DNA of 64,000 nt from Maricaulis sp963975345 (GTDB taxonomy: Bacteria > Pseudomonadota > Alphaproteobacteria > Caulobacterales > Maricaulaceae). The DNA is taken from assembly GCF_963975345.1 (NCBI RefSeq), contig NZ_CAXBGE010000007.1, positions 62,001 to 126,000 of the forward strand. Direction: 5' to 3'. The first letter of the stretch is position 1, and every line of letters begins with the position of its first letter. Of the stretch, positions 32,645-44,079 are shown one piece after another. The notes under the pieces were generated by a model, which was given only the letters and a program-made list of their open reading frames with translations, was not told the DNA's origin and ran no database searches. The translations under genes and the position numbers were made by a program.

Positions 32645-33337
32645 TCACTGTTCCTGCGCGAGTTGGCCTTCGCGGACCCGAGCGAGATTATCGCTCATAT
32701 TATGGGTGATCGCAGTTCGCAGGGCGGGCCAGACGCCCTCGACCTTGAGCCATTCGGCACCGGGCATATCGGCATTGTTGATAGCCGCATAATAGGCGGA
32801 ATTGCCATAGGAGCATGCCCACCAGGGCGAAGCTTGGCCGGTAAAGACCTCACCGGATTCGATCACGCCGCGCAACGCAGCTTCCATCCGCGCCGTATCC
32901 GAATTCATCAATGCCGTCACCGCAGGCCCGGCCTGTTGAGAGGAGGCGGTGACAACAGCCAGTGCGGTCGAATCGATGCAACGCGAGGCGTCGTAAATCG
33001 TCCGGGCGCGTCCGAGGAAATAGGCTTGCAGGGCACGGTCGGGATCTGTCTCCACTGTCAGGCGCGCGACCTCGAACAGGAAAATCGGCGGATTGATGTC
33101 GCGCCGCTGCCATAATTGATCGGCGATGGCCGAGCCCCGGTCCGCATCGGCGCCGTGCAATGTCGCCAAGGTCACCAGCACATCGCCCCATGCCGCGTCG
33201 CCAACAACAAATTGGGACTCGGTGCCTTCGTCCGGAACCGTCATGATCGCGGGATGACGCATATTGGCGTCTTCGCCCTGCGCCCAAGCTGGTGTCGCCA
33301 GCATGAGCCAAGCCAGGACCATTATTGAATTACGCAT
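32645..33337 (-). CDS. Exported hypothetical protein
   Basis: 230 residues from the ATG at 33337, which has GAGGAG six bases upstream; longer readings would fuse non-signal sequence to a clear signal peptide ('IMVLAWLMLATPAWAQ', AxA cleavage). The mature part is helical, with 'FLFEVARLTVETDPDRALQ' and a Cys pair. It resembles TPR-like exported proteins, but no repeat is certain. It is co-directional with ssb upstream (37 bases) and precedes the SDR-DoxX gene; its role is unknown. Confidence 0.72.
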   Translation of the reverse strand: MRNSIMVLAWLMLATPAWAQGEDANMRHPAIMTVPDEGTESQFVVGDAAWGDVLVTLATLHGADADRGSAIADQLWQRRDINPPIFLFEVARLTVETDPDRALQAYFLGRARTIYDASRCIDSTALAVVTASSQQAGPAVTALMNSDTARMEAALRGVIESGEVFTGQASPWWACSYGNSAYYAAINNADMPGAEWLKVEGVWPALRTAITHNMSDNLARVREGQLAQEQ

Positions 33338-33374
33338 CATCGACTCCTCGCCCCCCGGCCGCGTCCCGTACCGA

Positions 33375-33854
33375 TCAGAACGGAATTTCATCATCCATAT
33401 CGGCGCTGCGGAAATCTTCCTTCGGCGCATCGACCGAGCGCTGCGGCGTACGCTCGCTGGAGTCGAAGCTGCCGCCACCGCCGCCATAGGAACCGCCCTC
33501 GCCCTTGCTGTCGAGCATTTGCAATTCGCCGCGGTATTTCTGCAGCACGATCTCGGTATTGTATTTGTCGACGCCGTTCTGGTCGGTCCATTTGCGGGTC
33601 TGCAGCGCGCCCTCGATATAAACCTTGGCGCCCTTCTTCAGATAATTCTCGGCGACCTTGGCGAGCTGGTCGTTGAAGATGACGACGCTATGCCATTCGG
33701 TCTTCTCGCGGCGCTCGCCGGAGGTCTTGTCGCGCCAGCTTTCCGAGGTCGCGATCCGCAGATTGCACACCGGATCGCCATTCGGCAGACGCCGGGTCTC
33801 CGGATCCTTGCCCAGATTGCCCACCAGAATGACCTTGTTCACAGATCCCGCCAT
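33375..33854 (-). CDS. ssb: Single-stranded DNA-binding protein
   Basis: 159 residues from the ATG at 33854 ('MAGSVNKVILVGNLGKDPE', the usual alphaproteobacterial SSB start, with GGAGAA upstream). The OB fold spans about 1-112 ('EWHSVVIFNDQLAKVAENYL', 'KGAKVYIEGALQTRKW'). A Gly/Ser-rich linker and the acidic partner-binding tip 'DMDDEIPF' follow. It coats ssDNA in replication, repair and recombination. It is transcribed away from uvrA, and a LexA box sits between them. Confidence 0.97.
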   Translation of the reverse strand: MAGSVNKVILVGNLGKDPETRRLPNGDPVCNLRIATSESWRDKTSGERREKTEWHSVVIFNDQLAKVAENYLKKGAKVYIEGALQTRKWTDQNGVDKYNTEIVLQKYRGELQMLDSKGEGGSYGGGGGSFDSSERTPQRSVDAPKEDFRSADMDDEIPF

Positions 33855-33905
33855 CGCCCATTCTCCATGTTTTTGTGTTGCACGGCTTGTGCGCCGAGCC
33901 AATTT

Positions 33906-33920
33906 GTTCACATTATGTTC
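33906..33920. promoter_or_regulatory. LexA (SOS) box shared by ssb and uvrA
   Basis: GTTCACATTATGTTC is an exact match to the alphaproteobacterial LexA consensus GTTC-N7-GTTC. It lies 52 bases upstream of the ssb start and about 230 upstream of the uvrA start in their divergent promoter region. DNA damage should therefore induce both; uvrA and ssb are classical SOS genes. The rest of 33855-34151 shows no other element I can name. Confidence 0.85.
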
Positions 33921-34151
33921 CACGGGTCAATTGTGCCCGCGAGTCGGGGGGATTTGAACGGAGTGTTGCAGCAGAGTCCAGTGAGGCGCGCGGCGAGCTG
34001 TGGATGGAACACAGGCCTCATGCTTGCCGACACCGACTTCCTGCCTACATGGTGTCAGCAGACCCGCATCTCGCGGCTGGACGAGCCACCGCTTGTTCTC
34101 TAAATGTTCAGCAGAAATCCCGCCCGCGACTCGGCAGACGAAAGACATTTC

Positions 34152-37028
<2,877 letters not shown>

Positions 37029-37097
37029 GGGGCTGACTCTAGATCTCAGGTGCAAGCATTCCTTGTCCGGCGATGGCAAGCCCCGCATGGTTTGGCC

Positions 37098-38204
37098 ATG
37101 ATCAATCCGATATTTTCCGCCCTGACCCTGCTGACCGCGAGCCTTGGCCTGCAGGACAATTCCATCCCCAACCTCACGCCTGTCGTTGAGACTGCCGTCG
37201 CAGACGACGCCGTCCCTGGTGCCTCGATCGCCCTGGTCCAAGCCGTCGAAAACCCCCACACGGCCGTTGCGGGCGTCGCGGAGCGCAATGGGTCGGCCGT
37301 GACGCCGGACACACGCTTTCTCGCGGGCAGTATCGGCAAGACCTTCGCCGCGACCATTGCGGCGCAGCTGACCCTTGAAGGACAACTCGAGCTGGATGCG
37401 CCGATCTCCACCTGGCTCGCCGACCGGCCCTGGTTTGCCCGCCTGCGCAATGCAGACCGCATCACGCTGCGCCAATTGCTCAATCACTCGGCCGGAATTC
37501 CCGACTATCTCGAGAGCGCAGGGTTCTACTTTGCCGGTCTGGGGCGCGGCGAACGCGGGTTCACACCCGACGAGATCATCAATTATGTCGCGGGCGATAC
37601 ACCATCAGGCGAGCCGGGCCAGCACTACGCCTATTCCGACACTCACTACATCCTCGTCGGGCTCATCCTCGAAGGCGTCACCGGTGAGCGCTATGGCGAT
37701 CTGGTTCGCGAGCGGATCATCGGGCCACTTGGTCTAGAAAATACCCAAGTGCTGGACGGGCGGGACTATCAGAACCTGGCATCGGGCCATCGGCGCGGCC
37801 TCTTCCATGGACTGAATCCCACCGCCCGCGATGGCCGGTTGAGCCGCAATTATGATTATGAATGGGCGGCCGGCGGCATTGTGTCCAACCCCACCGATCT
37901 GGCACGGTTCTACCTGGCGCTGGGTGGCGATCAATTGGCGGACGAACGTGCGGTGATGATGGCCGACGCCAATCCGATCAACCTCGAACGTCAGATCTAT
38001 TATGGTCTTGGCGTCTTCGTGACCCTCTATCCGGACAACGCGTTCCGCCTCTTCCACGGTGGCGACTTCGCCGGCTATCGCTCCGCGGTCGTCTACGATA
38101 CGCGGACAGGCTGCGCGATCGCCGTCCAGGGCAATGGCAAGGGCTTTGAAGCGCCGGATGTATTGCTGCAATTGAATGCGGCACTGGTGGATGAACGCAA
38201 CTAG
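37098..38204 (+). CDS. Serine hydrolase, beta-lactamase/class C-like (S12), exported
   Basis: 368 residues from the ATG at 37098; a weak hydrophobic N-terminus ('INPIFSALTLLTASLG') may be a signal peptide. The nucleophile motif is Ser-Ile-Gly-Lys in 'LAGSIGKTFAATIA'. The Tyr motif appears as 'YAYSDTHYI' rather than the usual Tyr-x-Asn, and the third motif is 'HGGDFAGYRS'. The fold includes D-Ala-D-Ala carboxypeptidases, esterases and class C beta-lactamases; the role cannot be chosen by sequence. It sits between intact uvrA and a decayed uvrA tail, so it probably arrived in the recombination that created that duplicate. Confidence 0.88.
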   Translation: MINPIFSALTLLTASLGLQDNSIPNLTPVVETAVADDAVPGASIALVQAVENPHTAVAGVAERNGSAVTPDTRFLAGSIGKTFAATIAAQLTLEGQLELDAPISTWLADRPWFARLRNADRITLRQLLNHSAGIPDYLESAGFYFAGLGRGERGFTPDEIINYVAGDTPSGEPGQHYAYSDTHYILVGLILEGVTGERYGDLVRERIIGPLGLENTQVLDGRDYQNLASGHRRGLFHGLNPTARDGRLSRNYDYEWAAGGIVSNPTDLARFYLALGGDQLADERAVMMADANPINLERQIYYGLGVFVTLYPDNAFRLFHGGDFAGYRSAVVYDTRTGCAIAVQGNGKGFEAPDVLLQLNAALVDERN

Positions 38205-38228
38205 CCGCGCCGATTAGTCCTCACGCAC

Positions 38229-38411
38229 CATCTCGACGTCATCAAAACCGCCGACTAGCAGATCGACCTTGGCCCGGAGGACGGCGACGGCGAAAACGTC
38301 GCCATCGGCAGGCCGGAGGACGTCGCAAAAGTCGAGACCAGCTGGACCGGACGCTATCGGGCACCGGTGCTGGCGAAGGAAACCGCGCGGCGGAAACTGG
38401 CGGCGGTTTAG
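38229..38411 (+). pseudogene. Decayed second copy of the uvrA 3' end
   Basis: About 183 bases are colinear with the last 60 codons of uvrA. The frame reads HLDVIKTAD, then an in-frame TAG where uvrA has Trp, then 'IDLGPEDGDGENVAIG', '...EDVAKVETSWTGRYRAP' and 'KETARRKLAAV' followed by the same TAG stop. By hand count there are roughly 27 substitutions plus a 6-base gap. About half are synonymous third-position changes, so the copy diverged as a working uvrA before decaying. It is probably a relic of a foreign or displaced uvrA. Confidence 0.88.
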
Positions 38412-39370
38412 GCGTTCACCTCGCCCGTTCCGACGCCAGGCGCCACCCCGATCGCAGGTGCTTCGGCCGCGGCGCGCTTGCGGGCGTCCCAATTGGCGAT
38501 GGCGGCCGACGGTCCGAACACCAGGAAAATCATCAGCGCCTGCAGCGGAATCGCCAGCCAGATGAGGGCGCCATACGGATTGGCTACAGCTGCCATTACG
38601 GCGGGATCGTGCATCGCCTCCGGCCCCGACATCGAAGCCGTCATGACCGACATCATGTTGGGCGAGAGTACGATCACGATGCCGATCAGCACGAGATAGA
38701 GCACCAGGTGGGCCCAAAACAGCTGCATGCCGGCGCCCTTCGAGGCCTTCCAGCCGCCGAGCCGGAATTTGCGGTCGCGGATCGTGAGTGCAAGACCGAC
38801 CGAAAGCCGACCGATGACGTATAGATAGAAAAACATCAGTGGAATCATGATGATCATCATGATTCCTACAGCGGCGGCCGGCGAATTCGGATCGCCCGCA
38901 GCACCAAGGAAATCCCCTATCCCCGGGATAAACCGCAATAGCAAGAGCAGGAACGCCACCGGGATCAGGCTCAGGAGCATGATCCCCGTGTCGATCAGCA
39001 CGATGAGGATGTAGACGCCCAGCGTGCGCAACTCGTCGAAACCGAGCTGCAGTGGCAGGCGCATGGCCGGCGCCTCGCGGATATAGACCCGGTGCACGCC
39101 AGCGATGACCACGCTGCTCAGAATCATCGAAACGCCCATGAGAGCCGCAAAATAACCACCGAAGCTGCCGAAATCACCCTGCGCCATCTGCGTTGCCGAT
39201 TGCATATAACCGGCGAAGAAGCCGATGCCGGCAGCCGATTGGGCCCACAGGTAATAGGCGGCGTAGAGCGCAGAAAGCGCCGCGATAAAGGCCAGCGCCC
39301 GCACCGGCCGCCAGAACAGCGTGCGGATGCCATAAGTCAACGCGTCAAAAAAACGAAAGCGTTCGGTCAT
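38408..39370 (-). CDS. Polytopic membrane protein, paralogue 1 of 3
   Basis: 320 residues from the ATG at 39370 (GGGGGGAATC upstream). Six or more hydrophobic segments. Shared signatures with the two paralogues downstream are 'LGFDELRTLGVYIL' (about residue 110) and 'RLSVGLALTIRDRKFRLGG' with 'WKASKG' (about 200-225). A Met-rich stretch lies around residues 240-260. The family is unknown to me; it resembles membrane-embedded domains of DUF975/GDPD-membrane type. The stop codon TAA (38408-38410) overlaps the terminal TAG of the uvrA remnant on the other strand. Confidence 0.8.
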   Translation of the reverse strand: MTERFRFFDALTYGIRTLFWRPVRALAFIAALSALYAAYYLWAQSAAGIGFFAGYMQSATQMAQGDFGSFGGYFAALMGVSMILSSVVIAGVHRVYIREAPAMRLPLQLGFDELRTLGVYILIVLIDTGIMLLSLIPVAFLLLLLRFIPGIGDFLGAAGDPNSPAAAVGIMMIIMIPLMFFYLYVIGRLSVGLALTIRDRKFRLGGWKASKGAGMQLFWAHLVLYLVLIGIVIVLSPNMMSVMTASMSGPEAMHDPAVMAAVANPYGALIWLAIPLQALMIFLVFGPSAAIANWDARKRAAAEAPAIGVAPGVGTGEVNA

Positions 39371-39471
39371 GATTCCCCCCAGGTTCAATTTTCAAAATTG
39401 CATGGCCCATTACGGACGCACAATTCGAAAATACAACCTGAAAAAAGCACCCTGCTGGCCCCCGACGCCGG

Positions 39472-39573
39472 CTAGCCCGGCTTGCGCGCCGAAAACACAA
39501 AGACTTCCAGTGGCATAAACGCGGGCTCGGGGCCGACGCGGGAGCGCAGCGCCAGCGTGAAGCGCTCGATCAC
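39472..39573 (-). pseudogene. Orphan C-terminal gene fragment or 33-codon ORF
   Basis: Thirty-three codons read as V-IERFTLALRSRVGPEPAFM then 'PLEVFVFSARKPG' and a stop. The peptide looks like the C-terminal tail of a larger soluble enzyme (it recalls SAM-methyltransferase tails; weak). A GTG at 39573 overlaps the CPBP stop as GTGA, so translation is conceivable. More likely it is a remnant of a deleted gene. Confidence 0.4.
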
Positions 39574-40541
39574 GGCCGTTTCGGCTCTGTGGCGAGCTTG
39601 GCCTCGCCCTCGGCAGCCAGCGGCACTGCCGATCCGGCAACGCCAAAGTTGGAAAATTTGCCCCGCAGCAACAGGGCGACGATGCCGGCGCACAAGACCA
39701 CACTCGTCACCACGCTCGCCTCCGGTCCGAACACGCCACCGGTGAGCCACCAGGCTGCGTCGGGCGTATCGGCGAGATCGATGATGACGGGTGTCACCAG
39801 CACGTCCTGACCGCTCACCGGCAGGCCGAAGCCGGAGGCCAGCAGCCAGTTCCAGGCCGCATGCCAGCCGCATACGCCCCAGAGCGAGCCTTCCTTGGCC
39901 GCATACAGGCTGAGAAACACACCGACCAGCACGATATTGGCGAGACCGAACATCAGCTCCTGCGACCAGGCGATATTGCCGGCATGGACCAGACCGAACA
40001 GGACCGAATTGATGATGATCGCCAGCCAGATGCCATGGCGCGACGCGATCAGGCCCATCAGCCAGCCGCGGAAAAGCAGTTCTTCGGTCGAGCCCTGAAT
40101 GATGAAGCCGGCCAGCAGCCAGGCCACCGGGATCAGGCTGGCGATGGCCAGGCTGCCGCTCGCCTCGATCTGATAACCGCCAACGGCCCAGATAATCCCC
40201 ACCACGGCCGCGAGAAAGGCCAGGCCGAGACCATAACCCCGCACGAAACGAACCGGAAAGCGGCCATTGAGGCCAACCGTAGCGGGACCGCGGCGTTCGA
40301 AGAATGTCGACCAGAGCAGCACGAGAATGGCAGAAACGCCGAAGGCGGCGATCAGGATATAGGTCGTGCCGACCCAACCAATCTCACCGGTTCCGGGGTC
40401 GATCAGCCCGAGCAAAACGCCCGGAATTACGCCAAGAATCTGACCGCCCGCCATGAAGACGACCATCAGCACAATTGCTGCCAGCGTCCAGGTCCGGCGT
40501 TGGCGCGCCTCGCGCGGCGCATAAATTTCCCGTCCAGTCAT
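39570..40541 (-). CDS. CPBP family intramembrane glutamic endopeptidase
   Basis: 323 residues from the ATG at 40541 (GGGGATTATC upstream). Eight or so hydrophobic segments. The CAAX-protease/bacteriocin-processing motifs are complete: Glu153-Glu154-x3-Arg158 ('STEELLFRGW'), Phe182-x3-His186 ('FGLVHAG'), and His227 in 'GWHAAWNW'. These residues form the intramembrane metal/Glu active site. Roles in the family include prenyl-protein processing and bacteriocin self-immunity. It sits inside a cluster of three paralogous membrane proteins on the same strand, which could be its substrates or partners (inference). Confidence 0.92.
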   Translation of the reverse strand: MTGREIYAPREARQRRTWTLAAIVLMVVFMAGGQILGVIPGVLLGLIDPGTGEIGWVGTTYILIAAFGVSAILVLLWSTFFERRGPATVGLNGRFPVRFVRGYGLGLAFLAAVVGIIWAVGGYQIEASGSLAIASLIPVAWLLAGFIIQGSTEELLFRGWLMGLIASRHGIWLAIIINSVLFGLVHAGNIAWSQELMFGLANIVLVGVFLSLYAAKEGSLWGVCGWHAAWNWLLASGFGLPVSGQDVLVTPVIIDLADTPDAAWWLTGGVFGPEASVVTSVVLCAGIVALLLRGKFSNFGVAGSAVPLAAEGEAKLATEPKRP

Positions 40542-40629
40542 GATAATCCCCCAAGCACCCACTCAAACAAAGGTCAGCTCAATTCAGCCCGCAATCTGTA
40601 CGCTGGGCGCTCGGGCCGCAAGCCATGGC

Positions 40630-40661
40630 AAAACGGCCCGCCGGTGTGCCGGCAGGCCGTT
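40630..40661 (-). terminator. Intrinsic terminator after paralogue 2
   Basis: Minus-strand stem AACGGCC/GGCCGTT around a GC-rich inner hairpin (TGCCGGCACACCGGCG), followed by TTTT. It lies 24 bases past the stop of the membrane protein gene at 40686-41741. Confidence 0.75.
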
Positions 40662-40685
40662 CTGGATCATTGCATCGAGGCGCCG

Positions 40686-41741
40686 TCAGCCTTCGCTGGG
40701 CGAAGCCCCGGCGGGATGGTCGGCCGTGAGCACCGGCGAGTCGGTCTCCTCCGGCGCGCCATCGGCGCGGTAGCGCACGGCATTATAGGCGCCGACCCCG
40801 TGCCACATGGCTTCAAAGGCGATCTGCATCGCATAGGCCAACACAAGACCCGTCACGAGACCGGTCACGACGGCGGGATTGCCCATAACGCCCTGCAACA
40901 GATCAATCACATCCTGCGGCATGACATCAGATGAGCCTTCGGCCAGCTGGATGAAATCCATGATCAGAGGCATCAAGGCGCCCAGGAAGATCAACTGGAT
41001 CAAGCCGCCCAGAATGATCGAGAGCACCAAGATCAGACCGGCCACCACGAGATAGCTCAGCGCCAGATTCCAGAACACGCCCTTGCTGGCGGTCCAGCTC
41101 TCAAAGAAACGAACCCGGCGGTCGACGAAAGTCAGCGCTGGCGCCGAAGCGAGCCGGATGCAGAAGACGATGACGACGATAGTGATCGTCAGCACGCCGA
41201 TGAAGGCGATCAGCCCGGTCGCCAGCCCACCGGCCAGGGACCCGTCCGTGCCGGCAAATACGCCGGCCGCCACAAGCGTGACCACCCCAACGGCCATCAT
41301 GATGCCGAGATAGCCGGCGATGCCGACCACGATATAGAGAAGATTGACCCCAAGCAGGCGCAGCTCGTCACCGCCGAGGCGGAAGGGGATGACGGCCGCG
41401 ATCTCACCGCGGGTCAAAAAGCGCAGCCAAGCGGCCTGGAACATCAGCGCCGCCAGGATCCCGCCCAGTGTGATCAGGGGGATGGAGGCGATAAACGGTC
41501 CGAGCAGGCTCAGCATCTGCCGTTCGGCCTCGTGCTCGCCAAGGCTGCCATTGGCCTCCTGCATCGCCAGTTCGAACACACCGGCATAAAACGGTGCCAG
41601 CAGCATATAGGCGAGCAGGCTAAGCGCGATAACGACCACCGCCTGGCAGACGGCGATCCAGATTACGCCGAGTGGATTCTTGCCGAAGCGATTGAAAAAG
41701 AAGAAAATACATTCCCCGATATCGAAAGCCTTGCCTGTCAT
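40686..41741 (-). CDS. Polytopic membrane protein, paralogue 2 of 3
   Basis: 351 residues. About six to eight hydrophobic segments. Signatures shared with paralogue 1 are 'LGGDELRLLGVNLLYIV' (about residue 125) and 'RLASAPALTFVDRRVRFFE' with 'WTASKG' (about 200-225). An extended amphipathic segment, 'FELAMQEANGSLGEHEAERQ', follows the second helix. Function unknown. It has its own terminator and starts 74 bases after the stop of the upstream gene. Confidence 0.8.
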   Translation of the reverse strand: MTGKAFDIGECIFFFFNRFGKNPLGVIWIAVCQAVVVIALSLLAYMLLAPFYAGVFELAMQEANGSLGEHEAERQMLSLLGPFIASIPLITLGGILAALMFQAAWLRFLTRGEIAAVIPFRLGGDELRLLGVNLLYIVVGIAGYLGIMMAVGVVTLVAAGVFAGTDGSLAGGLATGLIAFIGVLTITIVVIVFCIRLASAPALTFVDRRVRFFESWTASKGVFWNLALSYLVVAGLILVLSIILGGLIQLIFLGALMPLIMDFIQLAEGSSDVMPQDVIDLLQGVMGNPAVVTGLVTGLVLAYAMQIAFEAMWHGVGAYNAVRYRADGAPEETDSPVLTADHPAGASPSEG

Positions 41742-41815
41742 TTCGCTCCCCTTTGCGACTGATCGCAGATTAGAAGCCTATCATGACAGTTTGGCTATCG
41801 ATGACCAGAGGGATG

Positions 41816-42736
41816 CTAACCGGCGCGATCCCCCGCCGGCGCGGCGGCGGTACGATTGCGGTATATATAGGCGTAAAGGCCTGAGAATACGGGAACATTG
41901 ATGAAGGCCATCAACCCGTTCCAGCGCAAATATTCCTCGGCGGCGGCCAGCGCCGGCGAATTGATCTGATCCGCGCCGACCAGAACCGGCACATAGAGCG
42001 GGCGCGAACCAACCAGGGCGCAGATCAACTCATACAGTCCCGCCTCCAGCGCCAGCAGTGGCAGAGCCGTCAGCAACAGCGCCGCTGCGATCCGGGCCGA
42101 ATTGCCGCCGCTCAACGACCAGGCGCTCAGCACCATGATCTTGCGCTTGGCGATTGTCGCTGGGAAGGCCAGCACCAGACGCGCCGAAAGCCAGACCAGC
42201 AAGCCGGCGGCGACCAGGCCAACCGCGCCGACCACGACCCAGTCAGTGGTGCCCAGATAGGCCATTGCATCGGCGAGATCGAGCCCGGCCGCTTCCGGAT
42301 CAATCCCGGCCCCCGTTATCGCGCCCGCGGCAATCGAGCCAAGCACCACGGCCCAGAACATGAAGGCCATGATGAAGACCAGCAGGGTCAGCGCCGAAAC
42401 CAGCAGACCGACGATAAAGATGCGGCCCTCATCAGCGCCAGCCTTGAGCGAGTGCCAGCCGCTATAATCGCCCAGCACCGCCATGCGCAGGCAGGCCGCC
42501 GACAGGGCCAGGCTCGCGACGACTGACACCAGCGACAGCAGGAAAAACCCCATCGCCATAACCGGATTACCAGCGACATCGCTGATCGCCTGCATCAATA
42601 CCAGCTGCGCCAAATAGGCCAAGGTATAGGGCGCTGCCGCGATCAGGGCGCGCTGCCAGTGCGATATCAGGAAGGCGTAAGCCGCCAAGGCACTGCGCAG
42701 GATCGGGACGTGTGTCGCACTGGATGTCGGGTTCAT
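41816..42736 (-). CDS. Polytopic membrane protein, paralogue 3 of 3
   Basis: 306 residues from the ATG at 42736, chosen over one 18 bases upstream because GGAG lies six bases before it. About six to seven hydrophobic segments. The 'RLVLAFPATIAKRKIMVLS' then 'AWSLSGGN' block aligns with the RL...ALT..DR...W.ASKG block of the other two. This copy lacks the DELRxLGV element and is the most diverged. Function unknown. Confidence 0.75.
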   Translation of the reverse strand: MNPTSSATHVPILRSALAAYAFLISHWQRALIAAAPYTLAYLAQLVLMQAISDVAGNPVMAMGFFLLSLVSVVASLALSAACLRMAVLGDYSGWHSLKAGADEGRIFIVGLLVSALTLLVFIMAFMFWAVVLGSIAAGAITGAGIDPEAAGLDLADAMAYLGTTDWVVVGAVGLVAAGLLVWLSARLVLAFPATIAKRKIMVLSAWSLSGGNSARIAAALLLTALPLLALEAGLYELICALVGSRPLYVPVLVGADQINSPALAAAEEYLRWNGLMAFINVPVFSGLYAYIYRNRTAAAPAGDRAG

Positions 42737-42840
42737 GCCGGGCTCCGAAGTCATGACTGCGTTCTACGCCCCCGATCTGGACGTGACGGGCCGCGAAGGC
42801 AAGTTCCCGGCTGCAGCGGGCGGCCGCGGCAAGGCGCCGG

Positions 42841-43971
42841 TCACTCCTCGCTCAGCATGAATTGGAACTGCGTCTGGAGCGCCTCACGCCGCACCGGCAC
42901 ACCATCACGGACGGCGGGACGATAGTGCCACCGTTCGATGGCCCGCATTGCGGCGCGGTCGAAGACGCCGCGCGGAAGCGATGCGAGCACCTCGGCATCT
43001 TCAATCCGGCCATCCTCATTGACCGCGAACTGCACGAGGACCACCCCCTCCAAGCCTTGCTCTGCAGCGTTGACGGGGTAGAGCGGTTCGGCCCGACGGA
43101 GCGGAGCGGTATCAAAATTCCCGTCATCGATGCGAGCGGGCGGCTGGTCTCGCTCAATATTCGGAAATTCGGACGCTGCGATCTGCAGGTTCAGCGCTTC
43201 GCGCTGGCTTTCGTCCAGGTCATATCCCGCCAGCGTCGCCCAGGCCCAGGCGGTCCGCGCCGCGGAGACCGATTCCGGCTGCTCAAGCGCGCCGAGAATA
43301 TTGGCAGCCATTCTGAAATCAAGAATGCTCGCGGCCCGCTCTTCAGCGATATAGCGCCCGACGCCCGACAGATAATAGGCATTACCCAGGACATAATCAT
43401 GCGGACGGTCCACCGCTTCATAGGCAGCGACAGCCTGGACGGCATGCGGACCCACCAGTCGAATTCGCCCGAGCTGGGCCGCCGTGGCGGCGATCATATA
43501 GTGGATATCCCCGCTCAAACCCTGGTCTGCCAACACCTCCCCGGTCCCGACGGCATTGTCTGATCGCGTCGAGCAGCGAAAGGCGTCAGACGTGTCGCCC
43601 TGCGCAAACGCGGCAAGCGAGGCCTGATACCAGCGCAGGGCCCGCTCAGCCGCGGGCGCCCGTAGGCGATCTGATATCTCGGCAGCGCTCCGCCAGGCGT
43701 CATAGGCGGGCTCATACTGGCCGCGCGCCAGCGCCAGCTGGCCGTAATTCTCCGCCAGTATCCCGATCAACTCGGAGTCAATGCGCTCAGCCCTCGCCGC
43801 CCGCCAGGCCGTCTCCGCGGCCTCGCTCGCAGTCGCATAGTCCTGCGCCGCCATCGCGGCCTCATAAGCCAGATAGGGCTGCGCCACGCTGTCCGGCAAG
43901 GGCTCATCCTGGGCCATCACCCCGGCTGTCAGTGCCAGAAAACACCCAAGAACAACCCCAATGCGTGTCAT
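42841..43971 (-). CDS. Secreted TPR-like protein with C-terminal TonB domain
   Basis: 376 residues. Signal peptide at 1-20 (ends 'GVMAQ'). The middle (about 30-270) is alanine-rich helical with TPR-like periodicity ('YEPAYDAWRSAAEISDRL', 'ALRWYQASLAAFAQGD'). The C-terminal 90 residues match a TonB C-terminal domain ('PLYPVNAAEQGLEGVVLVQ', 'LPRGVFDRAAMRAIERWHY'). A classical TonB has a membrane anchor and proline spacer; this one has a cleavable signal instead, so it cannot transduce energy in the usual way. It may be a periplasmic scaffold or envelope sensor. Confidence 0.85.
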   Translation of the reverse strand: MTRIGVVLGCFLALTAGVMAQDEPLPDSVAQPYLAYEAAMAAQDYATASEAAETAWRAARAERIDSELIGILAENYGQLALARGQYEPAYDAWRSAAEISDRLRAPAAERALRWYQASLAAFAQGDTSDAFRCSTRSDNAVGTGEVLADQGLSGDIHYMIAATAAQLGRIRLVGPHAVQAVAAYEAVDRPHDYVLGNAYYLSGVGRYIAEERAASILDFRMAANILGALEQPESVSAARTAWAWATLAGYDLDESQREALNLQIAASEFPNIERDQPPARIDDGNFDTAPLRRAEPLYPVNAAEQGLEGVVLVQFAVNEDGRIEDAEVLASLPRGVFDRAAMRAIERWHYRPAVRDGVPVRREALQTQFQFMLSEE

Positions 43972-44079
43972 GGCAACACTCCCCCGTGGCGCGATTATTC
44001 GTGCCCGACGACGCGTCTGTCAATGCTGCGCTGCCCCGTAGCGCTTGACTTGCCCCGCCCCCCGCTCGATATGCCGCCC

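Noticed and set aside
39574..40377. Upstream part of a 301-codon frame overlapping the CPBP gene
   Set aside because: Only its last 33 codons look protein-like; the rest is a shadow of CPBP.
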